Of a stretch of 64,000 nucleotides of DNA, positions 27,943 through 39,361 are shown one piece after another (position 1 is the stretch's first letter; every line of letters starts with the position of its first letter). Made by a program: the position numbers and the translations under genes. Source of the stretch: Corynebacterium hansenii (GTDB taxonomy: Bacteria > Actinomycetota > Actinomycetes > Mycobacteriales > Mycobacteriaceae); NCBI RefSeq assembly GCF_030408795.1, contig NZ_CP047211.1, positions 2,108,001 through 2,172,000 on the forward strand, read 5' to 3'. Below the pieces are notes generated by a model. The model made no database searches, was not told the DNA's origin, and worked only from the letters and a program-made list of their open reading frames with translations.

Positions 27943-28910
27943 GGTTCGGGCCGCAGCCGGCCCGTTCCGCCTTCGCCGGCGCCGTGCGGTGGCTGTCGGT
28001 TCTCGCCGGCGCGTCGGCGCTGACCTTCGTGCTGATGGACTGGCTGCCCGGCGACGCCGCGACGATCATCGCCCGCACGTCGGATGCGGCGCGCATCGAG
28101 CAGGTGCGCGCCGACCTCGGTCTGGACAGACCCCTGGCGGTGCGCCTGGCCGAATGGGCGTCGGCCCTCGTGCTGCATGGCGACGGCGGTTCGCTGTTCT
28201 CCTCCGGTGCGCCGGTGTGGGAGGCGGCGGCCGTCCCCGCGCGCAATTCTGCGATCCTCGTCGCCTTCGCCCTGCCGTCGCTGATCCTGCTCGGCGTGGT
28301 CACCGGCGCGGTAGCCGGGGCGCGCCCCGGATCGGCGCGCGACGGCGCCGTGTCCACCGGCGCCCAGACCACGTTGGCCGTTCCCGAGTTCGCCCTGGCG
28401 ACCCTGCTGCTCGTCGTGCTGGCGGGACTGCTCCGCGTGGCTCCGGCGGTGTCGCTGGTTCCACCCGGCGGCACTCCCCTGGACCGGCCGGCGGCGCTCA
28501 TCGTCCCGGTGCTCGGCATCGCGTTGACGGGCGGTGCATGGTTGCAGCGGATGGTCCGCGCCGCGGTGGTGGACGCTTCCCTGCGGCCGCACGTCCGGGC
28601 CGCCGCACTCGCCGGGATGCATCCGGCGGCGGTGATGCTCCGCCACACCCTGCCCGCCGCCGCGGGACCGATCGCGCAAGCGTGCGCGGCCACGGTCCCC
28701 TACGCGGTCACCGGCACGGTGGTCATCGAGAACGTCGTCGGGTACCCGGGCGCGGGCACGCTCGTCGCCGGGCTCGTGTCGGCCCGGGAGACGGTCGCCG
28801 TGTCGTCCCTCGTCGTGATTTTCGCGGCCATCACGGTCGCCGCCTTCGCCATGGCGGAGCGCATGTCCGGCCTCGGCGACGAGATCAATGATCGGAGGGC
28901 CCGCCGATGA
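27939..28910 (+). CDS. ABC transporter permease, DppB type
   Basis: A 323-residue inner-membrane permease with about six helices. The N-terminal segment VRWLSVLAGASALTFVLMDWLPGDAA matches the DppB family opening, and the cytoplasmic loop HVRAAALAGMHPAAVMLRHTLP is the ATPase-coupling loop. The GTG at 27939 overlaps the stop of the binding-protein gene by four bases and has GGAGAAGAA just before it, so translation is coupled. It pairs with the next permease. Confidence 0.88.
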   Translation: MRFGPQPARSAFAGAVRWLSVLAGASALTFVLMDWLPGDAATIIARTSDAARIEQVRADLGLDRPLAVRLAEWASALVLHGDGGSLFSSGAPVWEAAAVPARNSAILVAFALPSLILLGVVTGAVAGARPGSARDGAVSTGAQTTLAVPEFALATLLLVVLAGLLRVAPAVSLVPPGGTPLDRPAALIVPVLGIALTGGAWLQRMVRAAVVDASLRPHVRAAALAGMHPAAVMLRHTLPAAAGPIAQACAATVPYAVTGTVVIENVVGYPGAGTLVAGLVSARETVAVSSLVVIFAAITVAAFAMAERMSGLGDEINDRRARR

Positions 28911-29896
28911 TCCGCCCCACTCTTTTCACGGGTCCCACCGATCCCCGGGCCGCCGCAGCCGACGGGACACGCGCCCCTTCAGCTGACCCGGCGACCGCCC
29001 CCGCAACCGACGCGACGCCGACCCCTTCAGCCGACGCGACGCCGGCAACGCGGTCCCGTTTCGCCCGGTTCCGCGTCCCCGACCCCCGCGGCCGCAGTCC
29101 GCGGAGGACCTACGCCTGGGCGCTGGCCCTCATTTGGTGCGCCGTGCTGGCCTGCGCCATCGCCGGCCCGCTGATCGCGGGGTGGCTGGGCGCGCCCGAT
29201 CCCGGCGAACCCGTCGGCCGGCCGTTCGACGAGCCGCAGCCGGGTCATCCGCTGGGCACCGACCGGCTGGGCCGCGATCTGCTCGCCCGCATGCTCATGG
29301 GCAACGCGGCTCTGGTCATTCCGCCCGCCATCGCGGCCCTGGCGTCGACTGCCGCCGGCCTGGCCGTCGGCCTGGCCTCCGCGGCGCTGCCGAGGTGGCG
29401 GCCGGTGTTCCGGTGGTTCACCGAAACGCTGCTGGTCATCCCCGCGATGGTGATCCTGTTGGCGGTCATCGCGGCGACGGGCGGCAACATCGCGGCGGTG
29501 GCCGCGATGGCGGTACTGGTCTCGCTGCCGATGTCCGCGAAGTACCTCGATGCGGCGGCGCGGCCGGTGCTGTCCTCCGGGTTCGTGGAGATCTCGCGCG
29601 CCACGGGCGCGTCGTGGCCCTCGATCATCGTCCGCGACGTGCTGCCCGCCATGCGCCGGCCGATCCTGGCCGACGCCGGCATCCGCTACGTCGCGGTCGT
29701 CTTCATGACGGCCACCGCCTCGTTCCTGGGCGGCGCGTCCGGCTCCGGCGGCGAAACGTGGGCGGCGATGGTCGGCGCGGGCATTTCCGGCATCGACCTG
29801 AACCCGTGGTCGGTGGTGGCCCCGGTGGCTGCGATCATCGCGCTGACTGCACCGCCGGCCCTGCTCACCGACCTGGCCACGGGAGGTCGCCGATGA
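28907..29896 (+). CDS. ABC transporter permease, DppC type
   Basis: A 329-residue permease. The first 60 residues are a hydrophilic Ala/Thr/Pro-rich tail; then come the helices and the DppC hallmark HPLGTDRLGRDLLARMLMGNA. The coupling loop is FVEISRATGASWPSIIVRDVLP. Start ATG overlaps the upstream stop by four bases and the end overlaps the ATPase gene by four, so the four transporter genes form one tightly coupled operon. Confidence 0.88.
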   Translation: MIRPTLFTGPTDPRAAAADGTRAPSADPATAPATDATPTPSADATPATRSRFARFRVPDPRGRSPRRTYAWALALIWCAVLACAIAGPLIAGWLGAPDPGEPVGRPFDEPQPGHPLGTDRLGRDLLARMLMGNAALVIPPAIAALASTAAGLAVGLASAALPRWRPVFRWFTETLLVIPAMVILLAVIAATGGNIAAVAAMAVLVSLPMSAKYLDAAARPVLSSGFVEISRATGASWPSIIVRDVLPAMRRPILADAGIRYVAVVFMTATASFLGGASGSGGETWAAMVGAGISGIDLNPWSVVAPVAAIIALTAPPALLTDLATGGRR

Positions 29897-31410
29897 TCCC
29901 CGTGTCCGTGCGAGGCCTGTCCGTCGCCTCCCGCGGCGGCGCCGTTTTCCGCGACCTCGACCTGGAGGTGCCGGCGGGCTCCGCCATCGCGCTCGTCGGC
30001 CCCTCGGGGTCCGGCAAGTCGACGCTGGCGCACGCGCTGCTCGGCGACGTCCCCGACGGACTGACGGTCACCGCCGGCGCCATCGCGGTCGACGGCCTCG
30101 ATCCGTTGGCCATGTCCCCGCGGCAGCTGCGGACCCTGCGCCGCCGCTGCGCCTACGTGGACCAGGACCCCGGGGCGTCGCTGCCGCCGCATCTGACGGT
30201 GCGCCGCATCCTGGGCGAACGCGCCCGCATCGCGCATGGCTCGCCGTCGCGCGGGGGCCGGGCCCCGGTGCTTTCCGACGACGCCATGCTCCGCCTCCTC
30301 GAGGATTTGGGGCTCTCCGGCGTGACGGGCATCCTCGACCGGCGCCCATCGGAGTTGTCGGGCGGGCAGCGCCGCCGGGTCGGGGTGGCCGCGGGCCTCG
30401 CGGCGGCCCCGGAACTGCTGATCATCGATGAGCCGACCGCCGGCGTCGACGCCGCGGCGGTGGAGCTGATGATGGACACGCTTTGCCGGGCCCGCGAGCG
30501 GACGAAGGCGACGTTCCTGGTCATCACCCACGACCATGCGGTGGCCGATGCGCTCGCCGACGTCACCTTCGCGTTCGACGGCGCCTGCGCGGGCCTTTCC
30601 GGCCCGAAGACCGCCGACCCGGCCGCCGATCACGAAGAAACCGCCGAGCCGGACTCCGCCGTTTCGGGCCCCGCCGACGCCGGCATCGCCTCCGCCGCTC
30701 CCCCGGCTCCCGCACCCGCCTCCGCCTCCGCCCCCGCCCCCGACTCCGGCGCCGCGCAACGTCCCCTTCTGGACGTGCGCGATCTGGTGGTCCACCGCAA
30801 CGGCAGCCGCATCGTCGAAGGCGTATCCCTCGCCGTGGACGCCGGCGGCGCGGTGGCACTGTCCGGCCCCTCGGGCGCGGGGAAGACGACCGTCCTGCGG
30901 TCCATCCTCGGTCTTGTGCCGGCGACGGAGGGCCGCATCTCCTTCGACGGCTCCGACCTCGCACCCGACCTGGGGCACCGCCCGCGCCACGTGCGGTCGG
31001 GGTTCGGCTGGGTGCCGCAGGAATCGGAGCTCGCCCTCAACCCCTCGGTGACGGTGGGCTCGCAACTGCGGCGGACGGGAGCTCCCGACGACGACATCGC
31101 GGCGATGCTCGACCGCCTGCAGCTGCCCGGCTTCCACGCGATCCGCCGCAGCCGGCCAGGCGATCTTTCCGGCGGCCAGCGCCAGCGGGTGAGCATCGCG
31201 CTCTCCCTCCTGCGCAATCCGCGCGTGCTGCTGTGCGACGAACCGACCTCCGCCCTCGATCACCGGTCGGCGGAGCTCGTGCTCGCGGCGTTGGCCGACG
31301 CACGGGCCGGCGGCATGGCCCAGGTTCTGACGAGCCACGACCCCCGCGTCCTCGCCGCGGCCGCGGAAACTGTGGTCATCGGAGCCGGACAGGCGGTCGC
31401 GGGGGCGTGA
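29893..31410 (+). CDS. ABC transporter ATPase with two fused nucleotide-binding domains
   Basis: A 505-residue protein equivalent to DppD and DppF joined. The first domain (about 1-235) has Walker A GPSGSGKST, signature LSGGQRRR and Walker B LLIIDEPTAGVD. A Pro/Ala linker of some 45 residues follows. The second domain (about 290-505) has GPSGAGKTT, LSGGQRQR and VLLCDEPTSALD. It powers the two permeases upstream. I see no convincing terminator in the 218 bases before aceE. Confidence 0.88.
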   Translation: MIPVSVRGLSVASRGGAVFRDLDLEVPAGSAIALVGPSGSGKSTLAHALLGDVPDGLTVTAGAIAVDGLDPLAMSPRQLRTLRRRCAYVDQDPGASLPPHLTVRRILGERARIAHGSPSRGGRAPVLSDDAMLRLLEDLGLSGVTGILDRRPSELSGGQRRRVGVAAGLAAAPELLIIDEPTAGVDAAAVELMMDTLCRARERTKATFLVITHDHAVADALADVTFAFDGACAGLSGPKTADPAADHEETAEPDSAVSGPADAGIASAAPPAPAPASASAPAPDSGAAQRPLLDVRDLVVHRNGSRIVEGVSLAVDAGGAVALSGPSGAGKTTVLRSILGLVPATEGRISFDGSDLAPDLGHRPRHVRSGFGWVPQESELALNPSVTVGSQLRRTGAPDDDIAAMLDRLQLPGFHAIRRSRPGDLSGGQRQRVSIALSLLRNPRVLLCDEPTSALDHRSAELVLAALADARAGGMAQVLTSHDPRVLAAAAETVVIGAGQAVAGA

Positions 31411-31628
31411 CGACGGCCCGCCTCCGGCCCCTCCGGCGGCGTCGGGCCGAGCGGCGCTCAACGCCGTTAGTCGCGGTGCGGGCGGACGATGCGTCGTCAA
31501 GCAAAAGTGACGCGGACACTCCCCGCCACCGCAACCCAAACGGAAGTAGAGTGATGTAGAAAACAATCCGGGCGAAAACCAGCCCCGCACCACAGGGGCC
31601 GACCGCCCCACGATCCGAGAGGAAACAC

Positions 31629-34358
<2,730 letters not shown>

Positions 34359-34444
34359 TCCGGCTTTGCGACGCCGGCCGGTCGGATGATCGGCCGGCGC
34401 GCCCGAGCCACCCGCGAGACCGTTGCGGGAGCGAAGCCGCGGAA

Positions 34445-34498
34445 GGCGAAGCCGCGGCGGGAGGAGACGATGCCTCCCGCCGCGGCTTCGCCGTTTTT
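34445..34498 (+). terminator. strong intrinsic terminator of aceE
   Basis: A perfect 20-bp stem (arms 34445-34464 and 34473-34492) with an eight-base loop is followed by GTTTTT. The arms contain GCGAAGCCGCGG and its complement. It lies 87 bases past the aceE stop. Confidence 0.95.
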
Positions 34499-34645
34499 CG
34501 TGGGCGGGCTCCCCGCTCGCCGGTTCTGGTTGGCGGGATCCGGAATTGCCGGCTCGGGAGATGCTGGTTCGGCGACCGCGGAGACCGGGAGCGCCGGGGC
34601 CGGAAGCGCGACAATCCGATCCGGCGTGCATGAGATAGTGGCGGC

Positions 34646-36127
34646 ATGCACTTCGAATTGACCGTCCACGCCGATCCGGACGCCGGGTTCCCGGTCGCCA
34701 CCGACGCCGGTTTTCTGCTGGGCAAGCATCCCCAACGGGTCAATTCGTTCACGTTGCCGTTCGGGATCGCGACGGTCGCCGCGCCGCATGCCGACGACGA
34801 CCGTCTCCGCATCGCGATGTGGGTCGACGTCTCCCCCGCCGATGAGATCAAGGACAAGCGATCGCGTGCCCGCGAACTGGCGACGTCGGGATACGTATCG
34901 TCGCGCCCGCACGTGGCCGGATCCTTGATGTCCACGGCGTTGTCGCGGGTGTTCAGGAGTGCGATGGCGGGGGCCGACGGCGTATCGGCCGAGTACGCCG
35001 GGCTCGCCGAAACGCCTCTGCCGTTGGAGCTCACCGTCGCCGCCGTGGGGAGCCCGGAACTGGCGAAAGCGATGTTTTCACCGATGGGGTGGCGTGTCCG
35101 GGTCGAGAGCTCGCCGGCCGATGAACGGTTTCCGGAGTGGGGCGATGCCCCGACAGCAGTCTTGCGCTTGTCCGGGCGATCAACGATCGCGTCGGCCATC
35201 TCGCAGCTCTACGTCCTGCTCCCCGTTCTGGAGGGGCGGAAGCATTTCTGGGTGGGCCCCGAGGAAGCGGAGAAGATGGCGTCTTTCGGCGGCGGTTGGC
35301 TGGCCGGGCACCCGGAACTCGACACCATCTTGTTCCGGGGGCTGGCTCGGCAGCGGGAACTCGTCGACGAAGCCCGCCGCCGGCTCGGCGCCGGAGAGAA
35401 GGCAGGTGATCGGCCGACGAATTTGACGAACGGCGCTGCCGGAGGAGACGGAGAGGCTGGGACGGCCGGCACGAATCCCCACCGGCTGCGCGATGATCGG
35501 ATCGATGCGATAACTGCGGCAATCGATGACCTGGGGGCACAAAGCGTCCTGGAGATCGGCTGCGGCGAAGGCAGGATTCTCGCCGCCATCGCGGGGCGGC
35601 CCAGCGTCAGGCACGTGGTGGGCATCGATCCCGCCCCGGTGGTCCTGGAGAGGGCGAAAAACAAGCTGGGCATCGATGAAGAGCCCGACCGGTGGGGCGC
35701 GCCCATCGAACTGGGCCACGGTTCGGCGCTGCTGTGCGACACGCGTTTCCCGGGCAAGGACGCGATCGTGTTCTCGGAAGTGCTCGAGCACCTGGACCCG
35801 ATCCGGTGGCCGGAGGCCGAGCAGGCCATCTGGGGGCACGCTCGCCCCCGAGCCGTCATCGTGACCACTCCGAACGCCGAATACAACGTCAACTACCCGG
35901 GGCTGGCCCCGGGCGAGAAGCGACATCCCGACCACCGCGTCGAACTGGACCGCGAGGGCTTCGCCCGCTGGTGTGGAAAGGTGGCGGATGCCCACGGGTA
36001 CTCCGTCGACATCGGCGGTACCGGAAAGCTCGATGCGGCGACGGGGCACGAATCCCAGGTGGCAGTGTTCACCCGCACCGCTACCACCACCACAGATTGC
36101 GCCCCGGAGAAAGGACCAACGGAATGA
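34646..36127 (+). CDS. hen1: bacterial Hen1, 3'-terminal RNA ribose 2'-O-methyltransferase
   Basis: A 493-residue protein. The N-terminal half (about 1-240) is the bacterial Hen1 Pnkp-activating region; FELTVHADPDAGFPVATDAGFLLGKHP and LPLLEGRKHFWV-type segments match. The C-terminal half is a SAM methyltransferase: VLEIGCGEGRIL near residue 301, GIDPAPVVLERA, and the Hen1 metal motif EVLEHLDP near 378 with a following TPNAEYN and HPDHR. It marks the repaired 3' end of cleaved RNA with a 2'-O-methyl group. It overlaps pnkp by four bases, giving the classical two-gene RNA-repair operon. Confidence 0.92.
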   Translation: MHFELTVHADPDAGFPVATDAGFLLGKHPQRVNSFTLPFGIATVAAPHADDDRLRIAMWVDVSPADEIKDKRSRARELATSGYVSSRPHVAGSLMSTALSRVFRSAMAGADGVSAEYAGLAETPLPLELTVAAVGSPELAKAMFSPMGWRVRVESSPADERFPEWGDAPTAVLRLSGRSTIASAISQLYVLLPVLEGRKHFWVGPEEAEKMASFGGGWLAGHPELDTILFRGLARQRELVDEARRRLGAGEKAGDRPTNLTNGAAGGDGEAGTAGTNPHRLRDDRIDAITAAIDDLGAQSVLEIGCGEGRILAAIAGRPSVRHVVGIDPAPVVLERAKNKLGIDEEPDRWGAPIELGHGSALLCDTRFPGKDAIVFSEVLEHLDPIRWPEAEQAIWGHARPRAVIVTTPNAEYNVNYPGLAPGEKRHPDHRVELDREGFARWCGKVADAHGYSVDIGGTGKLDAATGHESQVAVFTRTATTTTDCAPEKGPTE

Positions 36128-38880
36128 GACGGCTCACCCACGTGTCAGTTCCCGAAGCGGGCCTCGTGGTCCTGGCCGGCGTCCCCGGCGCCGGCAAGTC
36201 GACGTATGCCTCGTCGGTGTTCGGCGAAGGCGAAGTCTTCGCATCCGACGATTTCCGCGAAATGGTCAGCGGCGATGCGTCCGACCAGGATGCGACGGGT
36301 GACGCCTTCGCCATCTTGGAGGCGGTGGTGGCCGCGCGGCTGAAGCGGAATCTGTTCACCGTCGTGGACGCGACGAATTGCAGAGCGGAAGACCGGCGGC
36401 GGTGGGTCGAAATCGCCCGCGACAACAATTGCCTCGCTTCGTTGATCATCGTCGACGTACCCGTGGATGCCGCGCTCGAACGCATCGGCGCCCGGGTGGC
36501 CGCGGGTGGGCGCGATGTGCCGGAAAGCATCGTGCGCGGCATGTCCCGGACATTGTCGGGAGCGGCCCGGGCCGCCCGAAAAGAGGGGTTCGGCAAGGTC
36601 TACCTGCTCGACGGCCTGCGGTTGGGCGAAGCGACGGTGGAGCGCACGAAGCTCTTCTGCGACAAGCGGGATCTGCACGGCCCCTTCGACCTCATCGGCG
36701 ACGTCCACGGGTGCCTGGCTGAACTCGTCGAGCTGTTGGGGGCGCTCGGGTACGTCATCGACTTCGATGAACGGCGCAGGCCGATCGGTGCCCGTCACCC
36801 GCATGGCCGGACGGTCGTCTTCGTCGGCGATCTGGTCGATCGCGGCCCCGATACGCCGGGGGTGCTGCGCCTTGTGATGGCGATGGTGGATTCCGGCGAT
36901 GCGCTGTGCGTGGCCGGCAACCACGACGTCAAACTGGCCCGCGCGTTGGGCGGCGCGAAGGTTCGCCGAACCCACGGGCTGGCCGAGTCGATGGAGCAGC
37001 TCGAGGGGATCGCCGACGAAGACCCCGGGTTCATCGATCGCGCCCGCGAGTTCCTGGCCGGATTGATCGGGCACTTCGTCCTCGACGATGGCCGGCTCGT
37101 GGTCGCCCACGCCGGCTTGCCGGAGGCCTTTCATGGCCGAGCCTCCGCGAAGGTGCGTGCGTTCGGTCTGTACGGCGATGTGACCGGCGAAAAGACGGAG
37201 CACGGGCTGCCCGTCAGAGGCGAATGGGAACGCGACTACGCCGGGTCGGCGGCGGTCGTCTACGGACACGTGCCCACCACCCGGGCCGAATGGGTCAATA
37301 ACACGCTCTGCCTGGACACCGGGTGCGTCTTCGGCGGTGAGCTTACGGCCCTCCGGTACCCCGAACGGGACATCATGTCGGTGCCGGCCCATCGGATGTG
37401 GACCGAGCCCAGTGCCCCTTCCCGCGAACCCGCAAGCGACGCGAGTTCACATGACGGGCGCCCGTCCGCGGAGCAGGCCGGCGAAACCGATTGCTCCGGC
37501 CGCGCGGACCAGACGAAGCCCGACCTCCCCGTGACGATCGCCCGACCGGAGAGCTCCGCGACTCGGTCCCAGTCCGCGTCCGAGGTCGCGGCGCTTCCCG
37601 AAGGTGCGGTGGCGGCTTCGAGCATCCTTGGAGATCACCGGATTTCGACCGGTCTGTTCGGGCACGTCAAGGTGTCGGCCGAGCGGGCCGCGGGCGCACT
37701 CGAACCGTTGAGCAGATTCGCCATGCCGCCGGCGAAGATCATCTATCTTCCGCCGACGATGGCCCCCGCGCCCTCCTCATCCGTTGCGGGCTACCTCGAG
37801 CATCCGACGGAGGCTCTCGCGCATTTCCGCTCACATGGCGTGAAGGAGGTCGTCTGCGAGGAAAAGCACATGGGCTCGCGGGCCGTGGCCGTCCTGCACC
37901 GGGGTTCGCCGGAATCGTCGTACCTGTACACGCGCACGGGCCGGTCGATCGATGGACCTCGCGTCCGGGAGCTGATCACGTCCGTGCTGGCCTCCGCCGA
38001 CGCCTCGGGTCTGTGGACCGAAGGCAACGAAGGCGGTGGCACCGCAGGGCACGCTCCACACGGCGAACCCGCGGACGTTGCCGTGCTCGACTGCGAGTTG
38101 CTCCCCTGGTCATTCACCGCGATGGACCTGATTCGCGACGACTTCGCGGGGCCGGCCGCCGCAGGAGAGTCGTCGCTGTCGCTGGCGGCCGCCGCTTTCT
38201 CCGAGGCCAATCACGTCATTGATGGACCCGACGCCGGGAAAGCCGCAGCCGTCGCCGGGCAAATCGAGGAACGGCTCGGTGAACTGGGGGCGTTCCGCGA
38301 CGCCTACCGCAGCTACAGCGCTCCCGCCGAGGCTCCCGTGCAGTTGGCCCCGTTCGCGGTTCTCGCCGTTGGGTCACGCTTGACGGCAACTCGGCCGCAC
38401 CGGTGGCACCTGGGGGTCATCGACCGACTGATCTCGGCATCCTCCGAAGTCTGCGATGGATCGCCCCAGGACTCGCCGTTCCGGGAGACCCGGCGGATGT
38501 TCGCATCCACGGACCCGGACTCCGTGGACCCGGTGACCGCCTGGTGGCTCGACCTGACGTCGGCCGGCGGTGAGGGCATGGTGATGAAGCCCGCGGAAAC
38601 CGTCTCCCGTCACGGCGGCAAACTCGTGCAACCGGGTATGAAGGTCCGCGGGCGCGAGTATCTGCGCATCATCTACGGGCCCGATTACCTGCGCCCCGAA
38701 CGGTTGGAACGCCTCCGGCGCCGGAACGCCAACCGCAAGATGGGCAACGCCCTGACGGAGTACGCCCTCGGGATCGAAGCATTGTCGCGCTGGTGTGCGG
38801 GCAAACCCGTCGATGAGGTGTATCAGGCTGCCGCGGGAGTGCTCGCCTTCGAGTCCGACCCGGTGGATCCCCGCCTGTAG
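36124..38880 (+). CDS. pnkp: polynucleotide kinase-phosphatase-ligase (RNA repair)
   Basis: A 918-residue three-domain end-healing and sealing enzyme. The kinase domain has Walker A GVPGAGKST (19-27). The metallophosphatase domain starts near 188 with DLIGDVHGC, then FVGDLVDRGPD, VAGNHDVK and YGHVPTT. A low-complexity linker of about 100 residues precedes the adenylyltransferase-like ligase, with nucleotidyl Lys581 in EEKHMGSR and a final EGMVMKPAE-type motif. With Hen1 it repairs RNAs cut by ribotoxins. The ATGA overlap shows co-translation. Full length for the family. Confidence 0.95.
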   Translation: MRRLTHVSVPEAGLVVLAGVPGAGKSTYASSVFGEGEVFASDDFREMVSGDASDQDATGDAFAILEAVVAARLKRNLFTVVDATNCRAEDRRRWVEIARDNNCLASLIIVDVPVDAALERIGARVAAGGRDVPESIVRGMSRTLSGAARAARKEGFGKVYLLDGLRLGEATVERTKLFCDKRDLHGPFDLIGDVHGCLAELVELLGALGYVIDFDERRRPIGARHPHGRTVVFVGDLVDRGPDTPGVLRLVMAMVDSGDALCVAGNHDVKLARALGGAKVRRTHGLAESMEQLEGIADEDPGFIDRAREFLAGLIGHFVLDDGRLVVAHAGLPEAFHGRASAKVRAFGLYGDVTGEKTEHGLPVRGEWERDYAGSAAVVYGHVPTTRAEWVNNTLCLDTGCVFGGELTALRYPERDIMSVPAHRMWTEPSAPSREPASDASSHDGRPSAEQAGETDCSGRADQTKPDLPVTIARPESSATRSQSASEVAALPEGAVAASSILGDHRISTGLFGHVKVSAERAAGALEPLSRFAMPPAKIIYLPPTMAPAPSSSVAGYLEHPTEALAHFRSHGVKEVVCEEKHMGSRAVAVLHRGSPESSYLYTRTGRSIDGPRVRELITSVLASADASGLWTEGNEGGGTAGHAPHGEPADVAVLDCELLPWSFTAMDLIRDDFAGPAAAGESSLSLAAAAFSEANHVIDGPDAGKAAAVAGQIEERLGELGAFRDAYRSYSAPAEAPVQLAPFAVLAVGSRLTATRPHRWHLGVIDRLISASSEVCDGSPQDSPFRETRRMFASTDPDSVDPVTAWWLDLTSAGGEGMVMKPAETVSRHGGKLVQPGMKVRGREYLRIIYGPDYLRPERLERLRRRNANRKMGNALTEYALGIEALSRWCAGKPVDEVYQAAAGVLAFESDPVDPRL

Positions 38881-38923
38881 CCTGGGACATGACCATTTTC
38901 GGGCCCGACGGATCGGAGCGGAC

Positions 38924-39289
38924 ATGACCAGTAGTTTGGGCGATGCCCTCAGCGCTTTGCTTGGCGACGGCGCCGGCACCGCGGGTGACTCCTCCTCCGA
39001 CTCTTCCGGCGGCCGGGGTTCGGGCGGCAACGCCCTGGACGGTTTGTCGGGCGCCCGGGCAGAAGTCACCGACGTGCTGTTCCGCGTGCTCGGCGACGAC
39101 GCACCGGAGGAGGCGCCGGGCCTGGACTCCACGCTGCGCGGCGACATCGGGCTCGACCGCCTCGGCGTGGTGGAGCTGCTGGTGCGGTGCGAAGAGGAAA
39201 CCGGCGTGCGTTTCGAAGACGAACACGTCACCGCCATGAAGACGCTCGGCGACGTGGTCTCCCACGTCGAAGCCGGGCGCTCCGACTGA
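38924..39289 (+). CDS. acyl-carrier-protein-like protein lacking the pantetheine serine
   Basis: A 121-residue protein. Residues 1-40 are a Gly/Ser-rich flexible tail; residues 45-120 read as an ACP helical bundle (VTDVLFRVLGDD, RGDIGLDRLGVVELLVRCEEETG, FEDEHVTAMKTLGDVVSHVE). At the position of the invariant serine in the DSL motif the sequence is D78-R79-L80; the codon is CGC, so this is not a wobble misread. Without that serine it cannot carry 4'-phosphopantetheine. The gene lies after aceE as acpM-type genes do in Corynebacterium. It may be a regulatory or structural ACP homologue. The ATG at 38924 has GGAGCGGAC upstream. Confidence 0.8.
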   Translation: MTSSLGDALSALLGDGAGTAGDSSSDSSGGRGSGGNALDGLSGARAEVTDVLFRVLGDDAPEEAPGLDSTLRGDIGLDRLGVVELLVRCEEETGVRFEDEHVTAMKTLGDVVSHVEAGRSD

Positions 39290-39312
39290 GCCTCGTGAGC
39301 CGACCCGCCCGA

Positions 39313-39347
39313 ACCGACTGAGCCGACTGAGCCGACTGAGCCGACTG
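39313..39347. repeat. 10-base tandem repeat between convergent genes
   Basis: Three to four tandem copies of the unit GCCGACTGAG, just after the ACP-like gene and before the end of the DUF3145 gene. Probably slippage-derived; no function evident. Confidence 0.7.
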
Positions 39348-39361
39348 CCCCTCCCGAGCCG

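Noticed and set aside
31411..31500. Terminator after the ABC ATPase gene
   Set aside because: GC-rich dyads are present but no clear stem with a T tract, so read-through towards aceE cannot be excluded.
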